NCBI GenBank assembly: GCA_018242505.1
Contig: JAFEBU010000015.1
Coordinates: 62,001 to 126,000 of the forward strand
Origin: Pseudomonadota bacterium
Lineage (GTDB): Bacteria; Pseudomonadota; Alphaproteobacteria; Reyranellales; Reyranellaceae
Direction: 5' to 3'
DNA: 64,000 bases
Of this stretch, positions 7,906 to 17,737 are shown piece by piece. Made by a program: the position numbers and the translations under genes. The notes under the pieces are model-generated. The model worked only from the letters and a program-made list of their open reading frames with translations, was not told where the DNA came from and did not search any database. How positions within the stretch are numbered: position 1 is the first letter of the stretch; each line of letters begins with the position of its first letter.

Positions 7906-9717
7906 ATGCGCTCGCTGATTGCCGCCGCCCTGTTGGGAAGCCTGGCGCTTCCCGCCCTTGCCCAGACGCAACCGCACAATATGATCCTGTTCGTGGCCGA
8001 TGGGCTGAGACCCGGCATGGTGAACGAGCAGACCGCGCCCGCCATGACCGCGCTGATGAAACGGGGCGTGCGCTTCGCCAACACGCATTCGCTGTTCCCG
8101 ACCTTCACCACCGCCAATGCCTCGGGGATGGCGACCGGACACTTGCTGGGCGATACCGGCGATTTCAGCAACACGATCTATACCGGCTTCGCCGTGCCGG
8201 GTGCCGGCGGCAGCCTGACGCCGTTCCTGGAGAGCGATCCTGTGCTCGGCGACGTCGACTCCCACTTCGCCGGCGATTACCTGAACGAAGAAACGATCCT
8301 GAAAGCCGCGCGCGCGGCCGGCCTGTCCACCGCGACCATCGGCAAGCTCGGACCGGCGCTGATCTTCGACCACACCGACCGGACCGGGCAGAATACCGTC
8401 GTGGTCGACGATTCGACCGGCCGCAAGGGTGGCATCCCACTGTCGGAAGAACTGGCCAAGCGCCTGGCGGCGGCCGAGCTGCCGGCCGAGGCGCTGACGC
8501 GCGGCAACAATGCCAAGGCCGGCAACGCGAAGACGCCGGGCACGTCGGTCGCCAATGTCGACCAGCAGCGGTACTTCGTCGATGTCGCGACCAAGGCGGT
8601 GCTGCCGATGTTCAAGGACCGCAGCAAGCCGTTCGCGATCGTGTTCTGGTCGCGCGATCCCGACGGCACCCAGCATAACCAGGGCGACAGCCTTGGCCGC
8701 CTGGTGCCGGGCATCAACGGTCCGACCTCGCTCGCCTCCATCAAGAATGCCGACGACAATCTTGCGGCGCTCGAAGCGGCCCTGGAACAGCAGGGGCTCG
8801 CTTCGACGACCGACATCCTTCTCACCTCGGACCACGGCTTCTCGACCATCTCCAAGGAAAGCGCCACGAGCTGGGCGGCCAGCCGAGCCTACGCCGACGT
8901 CCCGCCGAGCCAGTTGCCGCCCGGCTTCCTGGTAATCGACGTCGCCCATGCACTCGACCTGCCGCTCGCCGATCCAGACGCCAAGGCAGCCCCTGTGCCG
9001 GATGGCGCCCATCCCAAGCGCGGCAACGGGCTGATCGGCGACGATCCCGCCCATCCGCAGGTGGTCGTCGCGTCCAACGGCGGCTCCGATCTCGTCTATC
9101 TGCCGACGGGCGACAAAGCACTGGCGGCCAGGATCGTCGCCGCCCTTTCGCGTCAGGACTATGTCAGCGGCCTGTTCGTCGACGACGCGCTGGGCAAGAT
9201 TCCGGGCACGCTTCCGCTCTCGGCGATCGCACTGAAAGGCACGGCGGTGACGCCGATGCCGGCCATCGTCGTCAACTTCCGTTCCTTCTCGACCGGCTGC
9301 AACGATCCCACGACCTGCGGCGTCGAGGTGGCCGACACCGGCCTGCAGCAAGGCCAGGGCATGCACGGCTCGTTCTCGCGCGCCGATACGCGCAACATCA
9401 TGGGCGCCGCCGGCCCCAGCTTTCGCACCCGGTTCGAAGACGGCGCGCCGGCGAGCAACGCCGATCTCGGCATGACCATCGCCCATCTGCTGCAGCTCAA
9501 GATTCCCGGGAAAGGCACGCTGGTCGGCCGCGTGCTCGGCGAGGCGCTGCCCAACGGCGCGATGCCGACCGTGCAAAAGCTCACGTTGCGCTCCGAACCC
9601 GACGCGACCGGACTGCGCACCGTGGTCGTGACCCAGACGGTGGGCGGGACACGCTATTTCGACGCCGCCGGCTACCCGGGCCGCACCCTCGGCCTGCCGG
9701 CGGACACGGCGGAATGA
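7906..9717 (+). CDS. Exported alkaline-phosphatase-superfamily phosphodiesterase/nucleotide pyrophosphatase
   Basis: 603 residues with a signal peptide (MRSLIAAALLGSLALPALAQ). The mature part has the metal-ligand motifs of type I phosphodiesterase/nucleotide pyrophosphatases: FVADGLRPG, a nucleophile threonine in FPTFTTANASG, WSRDPDGTQHNQG, TSDHGFS and a late MHGSFSRADTRN. The enzyme would act in the periplasm on phosphate diesters or related esters. A ribosome site (AGAGGA) precedes the ATG. It stands alone between metE-like and the gene-poor stretch. Superfamily is sure, substrate is not. Confidence 0.83.
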   Translation: MRSLIAAALLGSLALPALAQTQPHNMILFVADGLRPGMVNEQTAPAMTALMKRGVRFANTHSLFPTFTTANASGMATGHLLGDTGDFSNTIYTGFAVPGAGGSLTPFLESDPVLGDVDSHFAGDYLNEETILKAARAAGLSTATIGKLGPALIFDHTDRTGQNTVVVDDSTGRKGGIPLSEELAKRLAAAELPAEALTRGNNAKAGNAKTPGTSVANVDQQRYFVDVATKAVLPMFKDRSKPFAIVFWSRDPDGTQHNQGDSLGRLVPGINGPTSLASIKNADDNLAALEAALEQQGLASTTDILLTSDHGFSTISKESATSWAASRAYADVPPSQLPPGFLVIDVAHALDLPLADPDAKAAPVPDGAHPKRGNGLIGDDPAHPQVVVASNGGSDLVYLPTGDKALAARIVAALSRQDYVSGLFVDDALGKIPGTLPLSAIALKGTAVTPMPAIVVNFRSFSTGCNDPTTCGVEVADTGLQQGQGMHGSFSRADTRNIMGAAGPSFRTRFEDGAPASNADLGMTIAHLLQLKIPGKGTLVGRVLGEALPNGAMPTVQKLTLRSEPDATGLRTVVVTQTVGGTRYFDAAGYPGRTLGLPADTAE

Positions 9718-9854
9718 ACCGATTGTCATCGCGAGCACGGGGTCGCGAAGGCACCTTCATCGTTATCCTGAATCGCGCGAAGTAACGCCCGCGCTGAAGC
9801 GAGGGACCTCGCGCTATCGACAGAGTCGCCGATCGTAGCGGCAGATCCCTGGCT

Positions 9855-9880
9855 GCAGCGCAGGGATAACCCTGCGCTGC
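9855..9880. terminator. Perfect 11-bp hairpin
   Basis: GCAGCGCAGGG and CCCTGCGCTGC pair perfectly around an ATAA loop. There is no T-run on either side, so it is either a factor-dependent bidirectional terminator between convergent genes or part of a repeat element. It sits immediately after the stop codon of the GIY-YIG remnant. Confidence 0.5.
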
Positions 9881-10180
9881 TCAGGACGACAGATTATCTC
9901 TGGCCGAGAGGAGTGACGGCGGAGGCATCCAGTCGCGGAACTCCGGCTTGATCGTTCGAACAAGCTCATTTTTGCGGTCTCGCCGCCCATCCTTGAGCTG
10001 CTTCTCTCTCACAATGGCGTCGCCAGGATTGTCATATTCTTCCATGTGGACCAGGCGCGTCGCTTAATACTTCTTCGCGGACTGGCTGCCATCCCGTTGC
10101 GGTGTTCCGATATCCTATTTTCGAGATTGTTCGGGGTGCCGATATACATCGCATTCCCAGACTCGTCAGAATATGCATCC
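9881..10180 (-). pseudogene. GIY-YIG nuclease family pseudogene (UPF0213-like)
   Basis: Read on the minus strand, one frame gives AMYIGTPNNLENRISEHRNG, matching the YIG-xTNNLxxRxxEHxNG half of small GIY-YIG proteins. A different frame then gives ATRLVHMEEYDNPGDAIVRE and KQLKDGRRDRKNELVRTIKP, ending FRDW and a TGA at 9881, matching the rest of the family. The frames are joined only by a shift, a TAA precedes the second part, and the first GIY strand is missing or altered. The gene is therefore broken at least twice. Confidence 0.72.
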
Positions 10181-10269
10181 AGACCAGGACTGACGATTAC
10201 TCATCAAGTGAGAGAGCCGCGTTGATCGTGAGGTCAGGTCTTTCGCGGTGCCCGGGACGACAAGAACAG

Positions 10270-12966
10270 CTACGCCTTTTCGATCTTGGCGCGCAGCGCG
10301 TAGAGGAGGTCCAGCGCCTCGCGCGGCGAGAGCTCGTCGGGATTGACCGCCGCCAATGCGGCTTCGACCTCCGATGGGTTGGGCTTCGCAAGACCGCTTG
10401 CCGGCCGGCCGGGCGCCGCCGCGAACAGCGGCAAATCGTCGGCGAGCCGGGTCACCGCGCCCGACTGCTCGCCCTTCTCGAGCACGGCCAGCACCTCTTC
10501 CGCGCGCGACACGACGGCGGCCGGAAGGCCGGCGAGCTGGGCGACATGGATGCCGTAGGAACGGTCGGCGGCGCCCGGCGCCACCTCGTGCAGGAACACG
10601 ACCTCGTTCTGCCATTCCTTGACGCGCATGGTGTAGGGCGCGAGCGCGGCCAGCCTCTCCTTGAGTGCGCCCAGCTCATGATAGTGGGTGGCGAACAGCG
10701 CGCGGCACCTGTTGACCTCGTGCAGGTGCTCGAGCGTCGCCCAGGCGATGGACAGGCCATCGAAGGTCGCCGTGCCGCGGCCGATCTCGTCCAGGATGAC
10801 GAGGCTCTGCGCCGTCGCCTGGTTCAGGATCGCCGCCGTCTCGACCATCTCGACCATGAAGGTCGAGCGGCCGCGCGCCAGATCGTCGGCCGCACCGACG
10901 CGGCTGAACAGGCGATCGACGATACCGAGATGCGCCTCCCTGGCCGGAACGAACGAGCCCGCCTGCGCCAGGATCGCGATCAGGGCGTTCTGGCGCAGGA
11001 AGGTCGACTTGCCGGCCATGTTGGGGCCGGTCAGCAACCAGAGCCGCCGGTCGGGTCCGAGCTCGCAATCGTTAGGCACGAAGGCCGTTCCACCCTGGCG
11101 CAGCAGCGCCGCTTCGACCACCGGGTGTCGGCCGCCGACGATGGTGAAGACCGGCTCGTCGGCAAGCGTGGGGCGCACATAATTGGCGCTGGTCGCAAGC
11201 TCGGCGAGCGACGCCGCGACATCGAGCGTGGCGAGCGCCCGGCCGGCGGCCGCGACCGCCGCCGACACGGCCATCACTTCGGTCACCAGCGCGTCGAAGA
11301 TCGCAAGCTCGAGCGCCAGCGCCTGGTCGGCGGCGCGGCCGATGCGGGTTTCGAGATCGGCGAGCTCGGCCGTGCTGAAGCGTGTCGCATTGGCCATCGA
11401 CTGGCGGCGCGTGAAGCCCAGCGCCGCAAGATCAAGCTTGTCGACGTGCGTGGCCGTCACCTCGATGTGATAGCCGATCATGTTGTTGTGCCGGATTTTC
11501 AATGACGGCACGCCCGAGGCGGTCCGGTATTTCGCTTCGAGCGCCGCCACCGTCTTGCGGCTGTCGTCGCGCAAGGTGCGTTGCTCGTCGAGCTCGGCGC
11601 GGTAACCCATGCGAATGAAGCCGCCATCCCGCGCCAGGAGCGGCGGCTCATCGGCCAGCGCCGCAGCGAGCGACTCGATCAGCGGCCGATGGTTGGACGC
11701 CGCCGTTATTATTCCAGCGAGCGGCGCGGGCGACGGTGACAGTGCTTCGCGCTCGGCCCCGAGAACGGCCGCCAGAGCTTCGGCCGAGTCGAGTCCGTCG
11801 CGCAGGGCGGCAAGGTCGCGCGGACCGCCGCGGCCAACCGAAAGGCGCTGCAGGGCGCGCTCGATGTCGGGCGTGCGCTTCAGCGTTTCGCGCACGCGCT
11901 CGCGCAGGGTCGGACGCTCGACGAAGAACTGCACCAGATCGAGGCGGTGCTCGATCTCGCCGCGATCGGTGAGCGGCGCCCCCAGCCACTCGGCCAGGAG
12001 GCGCGCGCCGGGCCCCGTCAGGGTGCGGTCGATCGTGGCCAGCAGGCTGCCGTCGCGCCGGCCGTCGAGGCTTTTCACCAGCTCGAGATTGCGCCGCGTC
12101 GCCGGGTCGATCTCCATCGTGCCGTCGGATCGTTCGCGGCGCGGCGGCGGGAGGGCGGGCGTCTTGCCGGCCTGCGTGAGCTCGACATAATCGAGCAACG
12201 CGCCGCAGGCTGCGACCTCGGCGCGCGAGAAGGCGCCGAAGCTGTCGAGCGCTGCGACCTGAAACGCCTGTTGCAGGCGCTTGCGGGCATTGTCCGAATC
12301 GAAGCGCGCCGAGGGCAGCGGCGTCAGCACGGCGTTCCAGTCCTCCAACGCCGCCTTGACGCCGTCGCGGGCAAGCAGTCGATCCGGCACCAGGAGTTCG
12401 CCAGGCGCAAGACGCGCCAGCGCCGCCGCGAGCTGGCCCGCGCCGAGCGGCTGGGCGGCGAAATCGGCGGTCGAAAGATCGAGCCAGGCCAGGGCCAACT
12501 CGCCCTGCGCTTCGGCGACCGCGGCGAGGTAGTTGTGGCTGCGCGCATCGAGCAGCGCATCCTCGGTGAGCGTGCCCGGCGTGATGACGCGCACCACGGC
12601 ACGCTCGACGACCGACTTGGCGCCGCGCTTCTTGGCCTCGGCCGGATCTTCGGTCTGCTCGCACACCGCGACCTTGAAGCCCCGGCGGATCAGGCGCGAC
12701 AGATAGGCCTCGTGGCTGTGCACGGGCACGCCGCACATCCTGATATCCTCGCCCAGGTGCTGGCCGCGCTTGGTGAGCGCGATGTCGAGTGCGGCCGAAG
12801 CCTTGACCGCGTCGTCGAAGAACAGCTCGTAGAAATCGCCCATCCGGTAGAATACCAGATGGTCGGGATGCGCCGCCTTGATCGCGAGATACTGGCGCAT
12901 CATCGGCGTGGCATCGGCCGGCACCGAAGGAGGAGGGGAACTGTCGGGCACGCCTCGGCTTAACAT
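10270..12966 (-). CDS. mutS: DNA mismatch repair protein MutS
   Basis: 898 residues. The N-terminal mismatch-binding domain has the hallmark [15 protein letters not shown] (containing the Phe-x-Glu mismatch reader is expected in this region), and the C-terminal ATPase has [13 protein letters not shown] near residue 646, FMVEM, the Walker-[10 protein letters not shown] and ATHYHEL. It recognises mismatches and recruits MutL. I chose the ATG at 12966; the frame also allows a GTG at 12987 and ATGs near residue 22, just before the conserved [13 protein letters not shown]. The MFS gene diverges upstream. In many alphaproteobacteria mutS lies beside maeB and glnD; here maeB is 2.5 kb away and glnD is near the origin. 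Confidence 0.96.
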   Translation of the reverse strand: MLSRGVPDSSPPPSVPADATPMMRQYLAIKAAHPDHLVFYRMGDFYELFFDDAVKASAALDIALTKRGQHLGEDIRMCGVPVHSHEAYLSRLIRRGFKVAVCEQTEDPAEAKKRGAKSVVERAVVRVITPGTLTEDALLDARSHNYLAAVAEAQGELALAWLDLSTADFAAQPLGAGQLAAALARLAPGELLVPDRLLARDGVKAALEDWNAVLTPLPSARFDSDNARKRLQQAFQVAALDSFGAFSRAEVAACGALLDYVELTQAGKTPALPPPRRERSDGTMEIDPATRRNLELVKSLDGRRDGSLLATIDRTLTGPGARLLAEWLGAPLTDRGEIEHRLDLVQFFVERPTLRERVRETLKRTPDIERALQRLSVGRGGPRDLAALRDGLDSAEALAAVLGAEREALSPSPAPLAGIITAASNHRPLIESLAAALADEPPLLARDGGFIRMGYRAELDEQRTLRDDSRKTVAALEAKYRTASGVPSLKIRHNNMIGYHIEVTATHVDKLDLAALGFTRRQSMANATRFSTAELADLETRIGRAADQALALELAIFDALVTEVMAVSAAVAAAGRALATLDVAASLAELATSANYVRPTLADEPVFTIVGGRHPVVEAALLRQGGTAFVPNDCELGPDRRLWLLTGPNMAGKSTFLRQNALIAILAQAGSFVPAREAHLGIVDRLFSRVGAADDLARGRSTFMVEMVETAAILNQATAQSLVILDEIGRGTATFDGLSIAWATLEHLHEVNRCRALFATHYHELGALKERLAALAPYTMRVKEWQNEVVFLHEVAPGAADRSYGIHVAQLAGLPAAVVSRAEEVLAVLEKGEQSGAVTRLADDLPLFAAAPGRPASGLAKPNPSEVEAALAAVNPDELSPREALDLLYALRAKIEKA

Positions 12967-13091
12967 GCACCGGCGGCCCCTCGCCACGGCCGGTGATCCC
13001 CGCTTTCAACAAGGGCCGGCCGGGAATCCGTCGAAGCGTGGCGGCCCTTGAGGGTGAGACGATCCCAGCGCAAGCTTCCCCCACGCCCCCG

Positions 13092-14360
13092 ATGCAGCCG
13101 CCGTCCCTGCCTCGACTGCTCGCCCCGCGCCTGCCGTTCTTCTATGGCTGGGTGGTGCTGGGCTGCGTCTGCCTTGCCGGCTTTGCCCGCCAGGGACCGT
13201 CCGTCGCGGTGCTGTCGATCTTCATCGCGCCGATGACCGGCGAATTCGGCTGGTCGCGCACGGCGATGGGCGGCGCGGTGTCGCTGGGCGGCCTGTTGGC
13301 CGCGATCATCTCGCCGGCGATCGGTCCCCTGCTCGACCGTCGCGGCGCGCGGCTCGTGCTGTGCGCCGCGGTGCTGACGACCGGGATCGCGGCCATGGCG
13401 CTCTCGCTCACGCAGTCGCTGGTGATGTTCTACCTGCTGTTCTGCGTCGCGCGCATGAACTGGGCGGGCCCGTTCGAGCTGGGTCTCTTCGGCGCGGTGA
13501 ACAATTGGTTCGTGGCCCGGCGCGTGCGCGCCACCTCGATCGCCACTCTGGCGCAGATGTCCGGCCTGGTGGTGCTGCCGTTCCTCGCCCAGGTCTCGAT
13601 GCAGGGCGGCGACTGGCGCACGGGCTGGCTGGCGGTGGGCGCCACAGTGCTGATCGTGGGGTTCGTGCCGTGCTGGCTGTTGCTGGTGCGCCGCCCGGAG
13701 GATCTCGGGCTGGAACCGGACCGGCTGGCGGCGAAGGACGGCCGCGCCATTGCCGAACCCCGTTTCAGCCGCAGCCAGGCCATGCGCACGCGGGCCTTCT
13801 GGCTGCTGTCGCTCTACACGGTTCTGCTCTTCCCGGTGCAGGCCGGTGTCAGCCTCTATCAGGCCCCACATCTGATCGAGCGCGGCCTGTCGCCGATCGC
13901 CGCCGCCACAGTGATCAGCTTCTTCTCGGCCATGTCCGCCGCTGCGAGCTTCGGTGTGGGCTTCGCACCGCGGCGCTGGCCGGTGTGTTACGGCCTGTTG
14001 CTGGCCGCGGTCCTGATGGGGACTGGCACCCTCGCCCTGATCGGCGTCGCCACGCTGCCGACGGCTTGCCTGGCCGCCGGCACGTTCGGGCTCGGCATCG
14101 GCGGCATCATGACTCTGCTGCCGATGGCCTGGGCCGATTACTTCGGACGCGAGAGTTACGGGGCCATCCGCGGTGTCGCCCTGCCGCTGCAGGTGCTGGC
14201 GCAAGCAGCCGGCCCGTTGCTGTCGGGCGCCCTGCGGGACTGGAGCGGCACCTATACCGACTCGCTTCTTCTGTTCGGCGTTCTGGCCGCCCTGGCCGCC
14301 ATCGCCGCGCTGTCGGCCCGAGCGCCGGCCATCCAAACGCCAGCCGGCGCGGCGTCATGA
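13092..14360 (+). CDS. MFS transporter
   Basis: 422 residues from the ATG at 13092, with about twelve hydrophobic segments beginning at FFYGWVVLGCVCLAG. Loop 2-3 carries GPLLDRRGAR, the MFS signature, and there is a basic central loop around residue 200 (RRPEDLGLEPDR), which resembles monocarboxylate/oxalate-formate antiporter-like carriers. The frame is open upstream to an ATG at 12993, which would add 33 polar residues before helix 1; no good ribosome site distinguishes the two. It is divergent from mutS. Substrate cannot be told. Confidence 0.82.
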   Translation: MQPPSLPRLLAPRLPFFYGWVVLGCVCLAGFARQGPSVAVLSIFIAPMTGEFGWSRTAMGGAVSLGGLLAAIISPAIGPLLDRRGARLVLCAAVLTTGIAAMALSLTQSLVMFYLLFCVARMNWAGPFELGLFGAVNNWFVARRVRATSIATLAQMSGLVVLPFLAQVSMQGGDWRTGWLAVGATVLIVGFVPCWLLLVRRPEDLGLEPDRLAAKDGRAIAEPRFSRSQAMRTRAFWLLSLYTVLLFPVQAGVSLYQAPHLIERGLSPIAAATVISFFSAMSAAASFGVGFAPRRWPVCYGLLLAAVLMGTGTLALIGVATLPTACLAAGTFGLGIGGIMTLLPMAWADYFGRESYGAIRGVALPLQVLAQAAGPLLSGALRDWSGTYTDSLLLFGVLAALAAIAALSARAPAIQTPAGAAS

Positions 14361-14490
14361 CCACTCTCGTACCGCTTGCACACATCCATCCCCCGCAGGT
14401 TTTCGGCAGTCCGAAAGATGCTGCACCGTCCGGCGTTGCTGTGCGACGCGATCGACCCCAAGCCCCGGACAACGCTGATCGCCGAACCGG

Positions 14491-15318
14491 TCACGCCCTG
14501 AGGAGATCGGCGGTCTCGTCGACCAGGGCCGACAGGACAGCGAGGCCGGCCGCGCCAGCCCCCAGCGCCTGGCCGACGCGAGCGGCGAAATCCGCCGGTT
14601 TCACCGCGAGCCGGTCGATGCCCGCCACCGCGCCCTTCTCGTTCAGGAGATAGTGGTGGTTCAGCGCAAACAGCGTCTGGCAAAGGCAGGCGATCGAGCG
14701 AAAGCCGCAGCCCGCGACATAGGCGGGATCGTCGCGACCGCGGCCATGGGCTGCGTTGTCGAGCGCGAAGCGCGCCTCCCAGAAGAAGGTGCGGATCAGC
14801 GCCTCGGCGAGCGCCGGCGGATAGGGATCGCACCGCCGCCGCAGCGACGTCAGCACCGACTCGGGATCCCATAGCACTCGGCACTGGGCAACCTCGCCCA
14901 TGTAGATTGCCGAGACGAAGGCGTGCGGATGGCCGGGCTGGTAGACCCGTTCGATGCGGCCGGCGCGGCAAGCGCCGATCACGTCCAGCACCTTGCCAAG
15001 GTCGCGATAGAGGAGATCGACGCGCCGACCGTCGATCGTGAGCCAGGCGCCGCCGTTGATCCATGGCCCCCATTCGCCGATCGCCGTCACCGACGAGCTT
15101 GCGGCGCCGGGCAGCAGGACCGCCGCCTTGGCGAGCCGTCCGACATCGATCGGATTGTCCGGCTCGTAGTAGAGGCCGATATCGTAATCGGAGTGCGCCG
15201 CCCCCTCGTCGCGGGCCCGCGAACCGCCCAACACGATGGCGCGGATGCCCGGCACGCCGCCGAAAGCGCGCACCAGACGGTCCAGAAGCGCCTCGTCGTT
15301 CGGATGTGCGTCGGCCAT
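14491..15318 (-). CDS. Nucleotidyltransferase-fold protein (aminoglycoside nucleotidyltransferase-like)
   Basis: 275 residues. The N-terminus has the polymerase-beta nucleotidyltransferase signature GGSRARDEG followed by SDYDIGLY, supplying the two catalytic aspartates, and a third acidic position in RRVDLLYRD. The C-terminal half is helical, as in standalone nucleotidyltransferases such as aminoglycoside- or antitoxin-type enzymes. No partner HEPN gene is adjacent, which argues against a MNT/HEPN toxin-antitoxin pair. The ATG at 15318 was chosen over 15339. Target of nucleotide transfer unknown. Confidence 0.75.
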   Translation of the reverse strand: MADAHPNDEALLDRLVRAFGGVPGIRAIVLGGSRARDEGAAHSDYDIGLYYEPDNPIDVGRLAKAAVLLPGAASSSVTAIGEWGPWINGGAWLTIDGRRVDLLYRDLGKVLDVIGACRAGRIERVYQPGHPHAFVSAIYMGEVAQCRVLWDPESVLTSLRRRCDPYPPALAEALIRTFFWEARFALDNAAHGRGRDDPAYVAGCGFRSIACLCQTLFALNHHYLLNEKGAVAGIDRLAVKPADFAARVGQALGAGAAGLAVLSALVDETADLLRA

Positions 15319-15436
15319 CGTTATCACACCGTTATGCAATTCGGCCTTTCACCGCCACGTTGCAGCGCGGCATGGCCGGCTGGTCCCGCCGCGGGATTGC
15401 CGCCAATATGCGGGCTCAATCGGGAGAGAAACGAAT

Positions 15437-17737
15437 ATGGCGAGCATGAGCTCGGAAGCAATGGTCAATGAAATGGGCGATCTCGATGGCGATTCGCTGC
15501 GGATGCACAGGTCCGGGCGCCCGGGCAAGATCGAAATCATCGCCACCAAGCCGCTGGTGACGCAGCGCGACCTTGCGCTTGCCTATTCTCCTGGCGTCGC
15601 CGCGCCCTGCCTCGAAATCGCCAAGGATCCGTCCACCGCCTACGATTACACGGCCAAAGGCAACCTGGTAGCGGTGATCTCCAACGGCACCGCCGTCCTG
15701 GGCCTCGGAGACCTCGGAGCACTGGGCGGCAAGCCGGTCATGGAAGGCAAGGCCGTCCTCTTCAAGCGGTTTGCCGATGTCGACTGCATGGACCTCGAGG
15801 TCGACACCAAGGATGTCGACGAGTTCGTCAACTGCGTGCGCTTCCTCGGCCCCACCTTCGGCGGCATCAATCTCGAGGACATCAAGGCGCCGGAATGCTT
15901 CATCATCGAGCAGCGCCTGCGCGAGCTCATGGATATCCCGATCTTCCATGACGACCAGCATGGCACCGCGATCGTCTCCGCCGCCGGTCTGATCAACGCC
16001 TTGCATCTCACCGGCCGCAACATCAAGGACATCCGGATGGTGGTGAACGGCGCCGGCGCCGCCTCGATCGCCTGCATCGAGCTCGTGAAAGCGATGGGCA
16101 TGCCGCACGAGAACGCCATCCTCTGCGACACCAAGGGCGTGATCTACCAGGGCCGCACCGAGGGCATGAACCAGTGGAAGAGCGCCCATGCCGTGCGCAC
16201 CAAGGCGCGATCGCTCGCCGAGGCGATCAAGGGCGCCGATGTGTTCTTCGGCCTCTCGGTCAAGGGCGCGGTCACCAAGGACATGGTGAAATCGATGGCC
16301 GACAAGCCGATCATCTTCGCGATGGCCAATCCCGATCCCGAGATCACGCCCGAGGACGTGCGCTCGGTGCGTGCGGACGCCATCATCGCCACCGGCCGCA
16401 GCGACTATCCCAACCAGATCAATAATGTCCTGGGCTTCCCCTACATCTTCCGCGGCGCGCTCGATGTGCGCGCCACGACGATCAACGAGGAGATGAAGAT
16501 CGCGGCCGCCGAGGCGCTGGCCAAGCTCGCGCGCGAGGATGTGCCGGACGAAGTCGATCGCGCCTATTCCGGCCGTCGCCTGCGCTACGGTCCGGAATAC
16601 GTGATGCCCGTGCCGTTCGATCCGCGGCTGATCTCGGCCGTCTCCACCGCAGTCGCCGAGGCGGCGATGAAGTCGGGCGTCGCGCGCAAGCCGATCGCCA
16701 ACATGGAAGACTACCGGCGCTCGCTCTCCGGCCGCCTCGATCCCACCAGCCACTGGCTGCAGAGCCTGTTCGAGCAGGTGAAGGCCAACCCGCAGCGCAT
16801 CGTGTTCGCCGAGGGCGAGGAGGAACGCACCATCCGCGCCGCCATGGTGTTCCGCGACAACGGCTACGGGACCCCGGTCCTGATCGGGCGCGAGGAGCAG
16901 GTGCGCGAGGCCATGAAGGGGCTCGGCATCACCAACACCAACGGCATCGAGATCCACAACGCGCGGCTCTCGACACGCAACACGCCCTACACCGACATGG
17001 TCTACAAGCGCCTGCAGCGCGACGGCTTCCTGCGCCGCGACGTGCAGCGCATGGTGAACCAGGGCCGCAACGTCTTCGGCGCCTGCATGGTGGCGATGGG
17101 CGATGCCGACGGCATGGTGACCGGCATCACGCGCCGCTTCCCCGAGTGCTACGGCGACATCAAGCGCGTAATCGACGTCGAGCCCGACAAGGTGCCGATG
17201 GGCTATTCGATCGTGGTGGCGCGCCACGGCACGGTGTTCCTGGCCGACACCTCGATCAACGAGACGCCGACGCCCGAGCAACTCGCCACCATCGCCCGCC
17301 AGATGGCGACCAATGCGCGGACGATGGGCCATCACCCGCGCGTGGCCTTCGCCTCGTTCACCAATTTCGGCAGCCGCGAGATCGATCGCATCGACCGCAT
17401 CCGCAAGGCGATCCGCATCCTCGACGCCGAGCAGGTCGACTTCGAATATGATGGCGAGATGCAGGCCGACATGGCGCTCGACCATGCGCTCCTGAAATCG
17501 ACCTACCCGTTCTGCCGCCTCACCGGGCCGGCCAACGTGCTGGTGATGCCGGGCCTGCATTCGGCGCACATCTCCTCGCGCCTGGTACAGAGCCTGGGCG
17601 GCGTGACGGTGATCGGCCCGGTGATCGACGGGCTGCAGAAGCCGATGCAGATCGTGCAGATGGGCGCTACCGTGAGCGACCTCGTCAATCACGCCGCCCT
17701 TGCCGCCTACGGAGCGCTCAGCCGACGGAGGTCCTGA
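15437..17737 (+). CDS. maeB: NADP-dependent malic enzyme with phosphotransacetylase-like domain
   Basis: 766 residues. Residues 1-430 form the malic enzyme: the catalytic-tyrosine segment LAYSPGVAAPC, DDQHGTA, and VNGAGAASIAC as the nucleotide-binding loop. Residues about 440-766 are a phosphate acetyltransferase-type domain, the hallmark of MaeB, where it acts in regulation (acetyl-CoA sensing) rather than catalysis. It decarboxylates malate to pyruvate with NADP. The ATG at 15437 has GGGAGAG 8 bp upstream; the longer open frame before it is not coding. Its TGA overlaps the next ATG (TGATG). Confidence 0.95.
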   Translation: MASMSSEAMVNEMGDLDGDSLRMHRSGRPGKIEIIATKPLVTQRDLALAYSPGVAAPCLEIAKDPSTAYDYTAKGNLVAVISNGTAVLGLGDLGALGGKPVMEGKAVLFKRFADVDCMDLEVDTKDVDEFVNCVRFLGPTFGGINLEDIKAPECFIIEQRLRELMDIPIFHDDQHGTAIVSAAGLINALHLTGRNIKDIRMVVNGAGAASIACIELVKAMGMPHENAILCDTKGVIYQGRTEGMNQWKSAHAVRTKARSLAEAIKGADVFFGLSVKGAVTKDMVKSMADKPIIFAMANPDPEITPEDVRSVRADAIIATGRSDYPNQINNVLGFPYIFRGALDVRATTINEEMKIAAAEALAKLAREDVPDEVDRAYSGRRLRYGPEYVMPVPFDPRLISAVSTAVAEAAMKSGVARKPIANMEDYRRSLSGRLDPTSHWLQSLFEQVKANPQRIVFAEGEEERTIRAAMVFRDNGYGTPVLIGREEQVREAMKGLGITNTNGIEIHNARLSTRNTPYTDMVYKRLQRDGFLRRDVQRMVNQGRNVFGACMVAMGDADGMVTGITRRFPECYGDIKRVIDVEPDKVPMGYSIVVARHGTVFLADTSINETPTPEQLATIARQMATNARTMGHHPRVAFASFTNFGSREIDRIDRIRKAIRILDAEQVDFEYDGEMQADMALDHALLKSTYPFCRLTGPANVLVMPGLHSAHISSRLVQSLGGVTVIGPVIDGLQKPMQIVQMGATVSDLVNHAALAAYGALSRRRS

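Larger units (their letters stand above)
9718..10269. other. 552-bp stretch with no intact gene
   Basis: Between the phosphodiesterase and mutS, which converge here, I see no complete gene. The stretch holds a decayed GIY-YIG gene on the minus strand (9881-10180), a strong hairpin at 9855-9880, and around 9724-9830 imperfect GC-rich inverted segments that look like a dispersed intergenic repeat, though no second copy occurs in the window. Confidence 0.6.

Noticed and set aside
10102-11505. Plus-strand 467-codon frame over the mutS 3' end
   Set aside because: It is antisense to mutS for most of its length and begins in the gene-poor stretch with the GIY-YIG relic.
15416-17692. 758-codon minus-strand open frame opposite maeB
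   Set aside because: Histidine/aspartate-rich shadow of malic enzyme with no family signature and no ribosome site.
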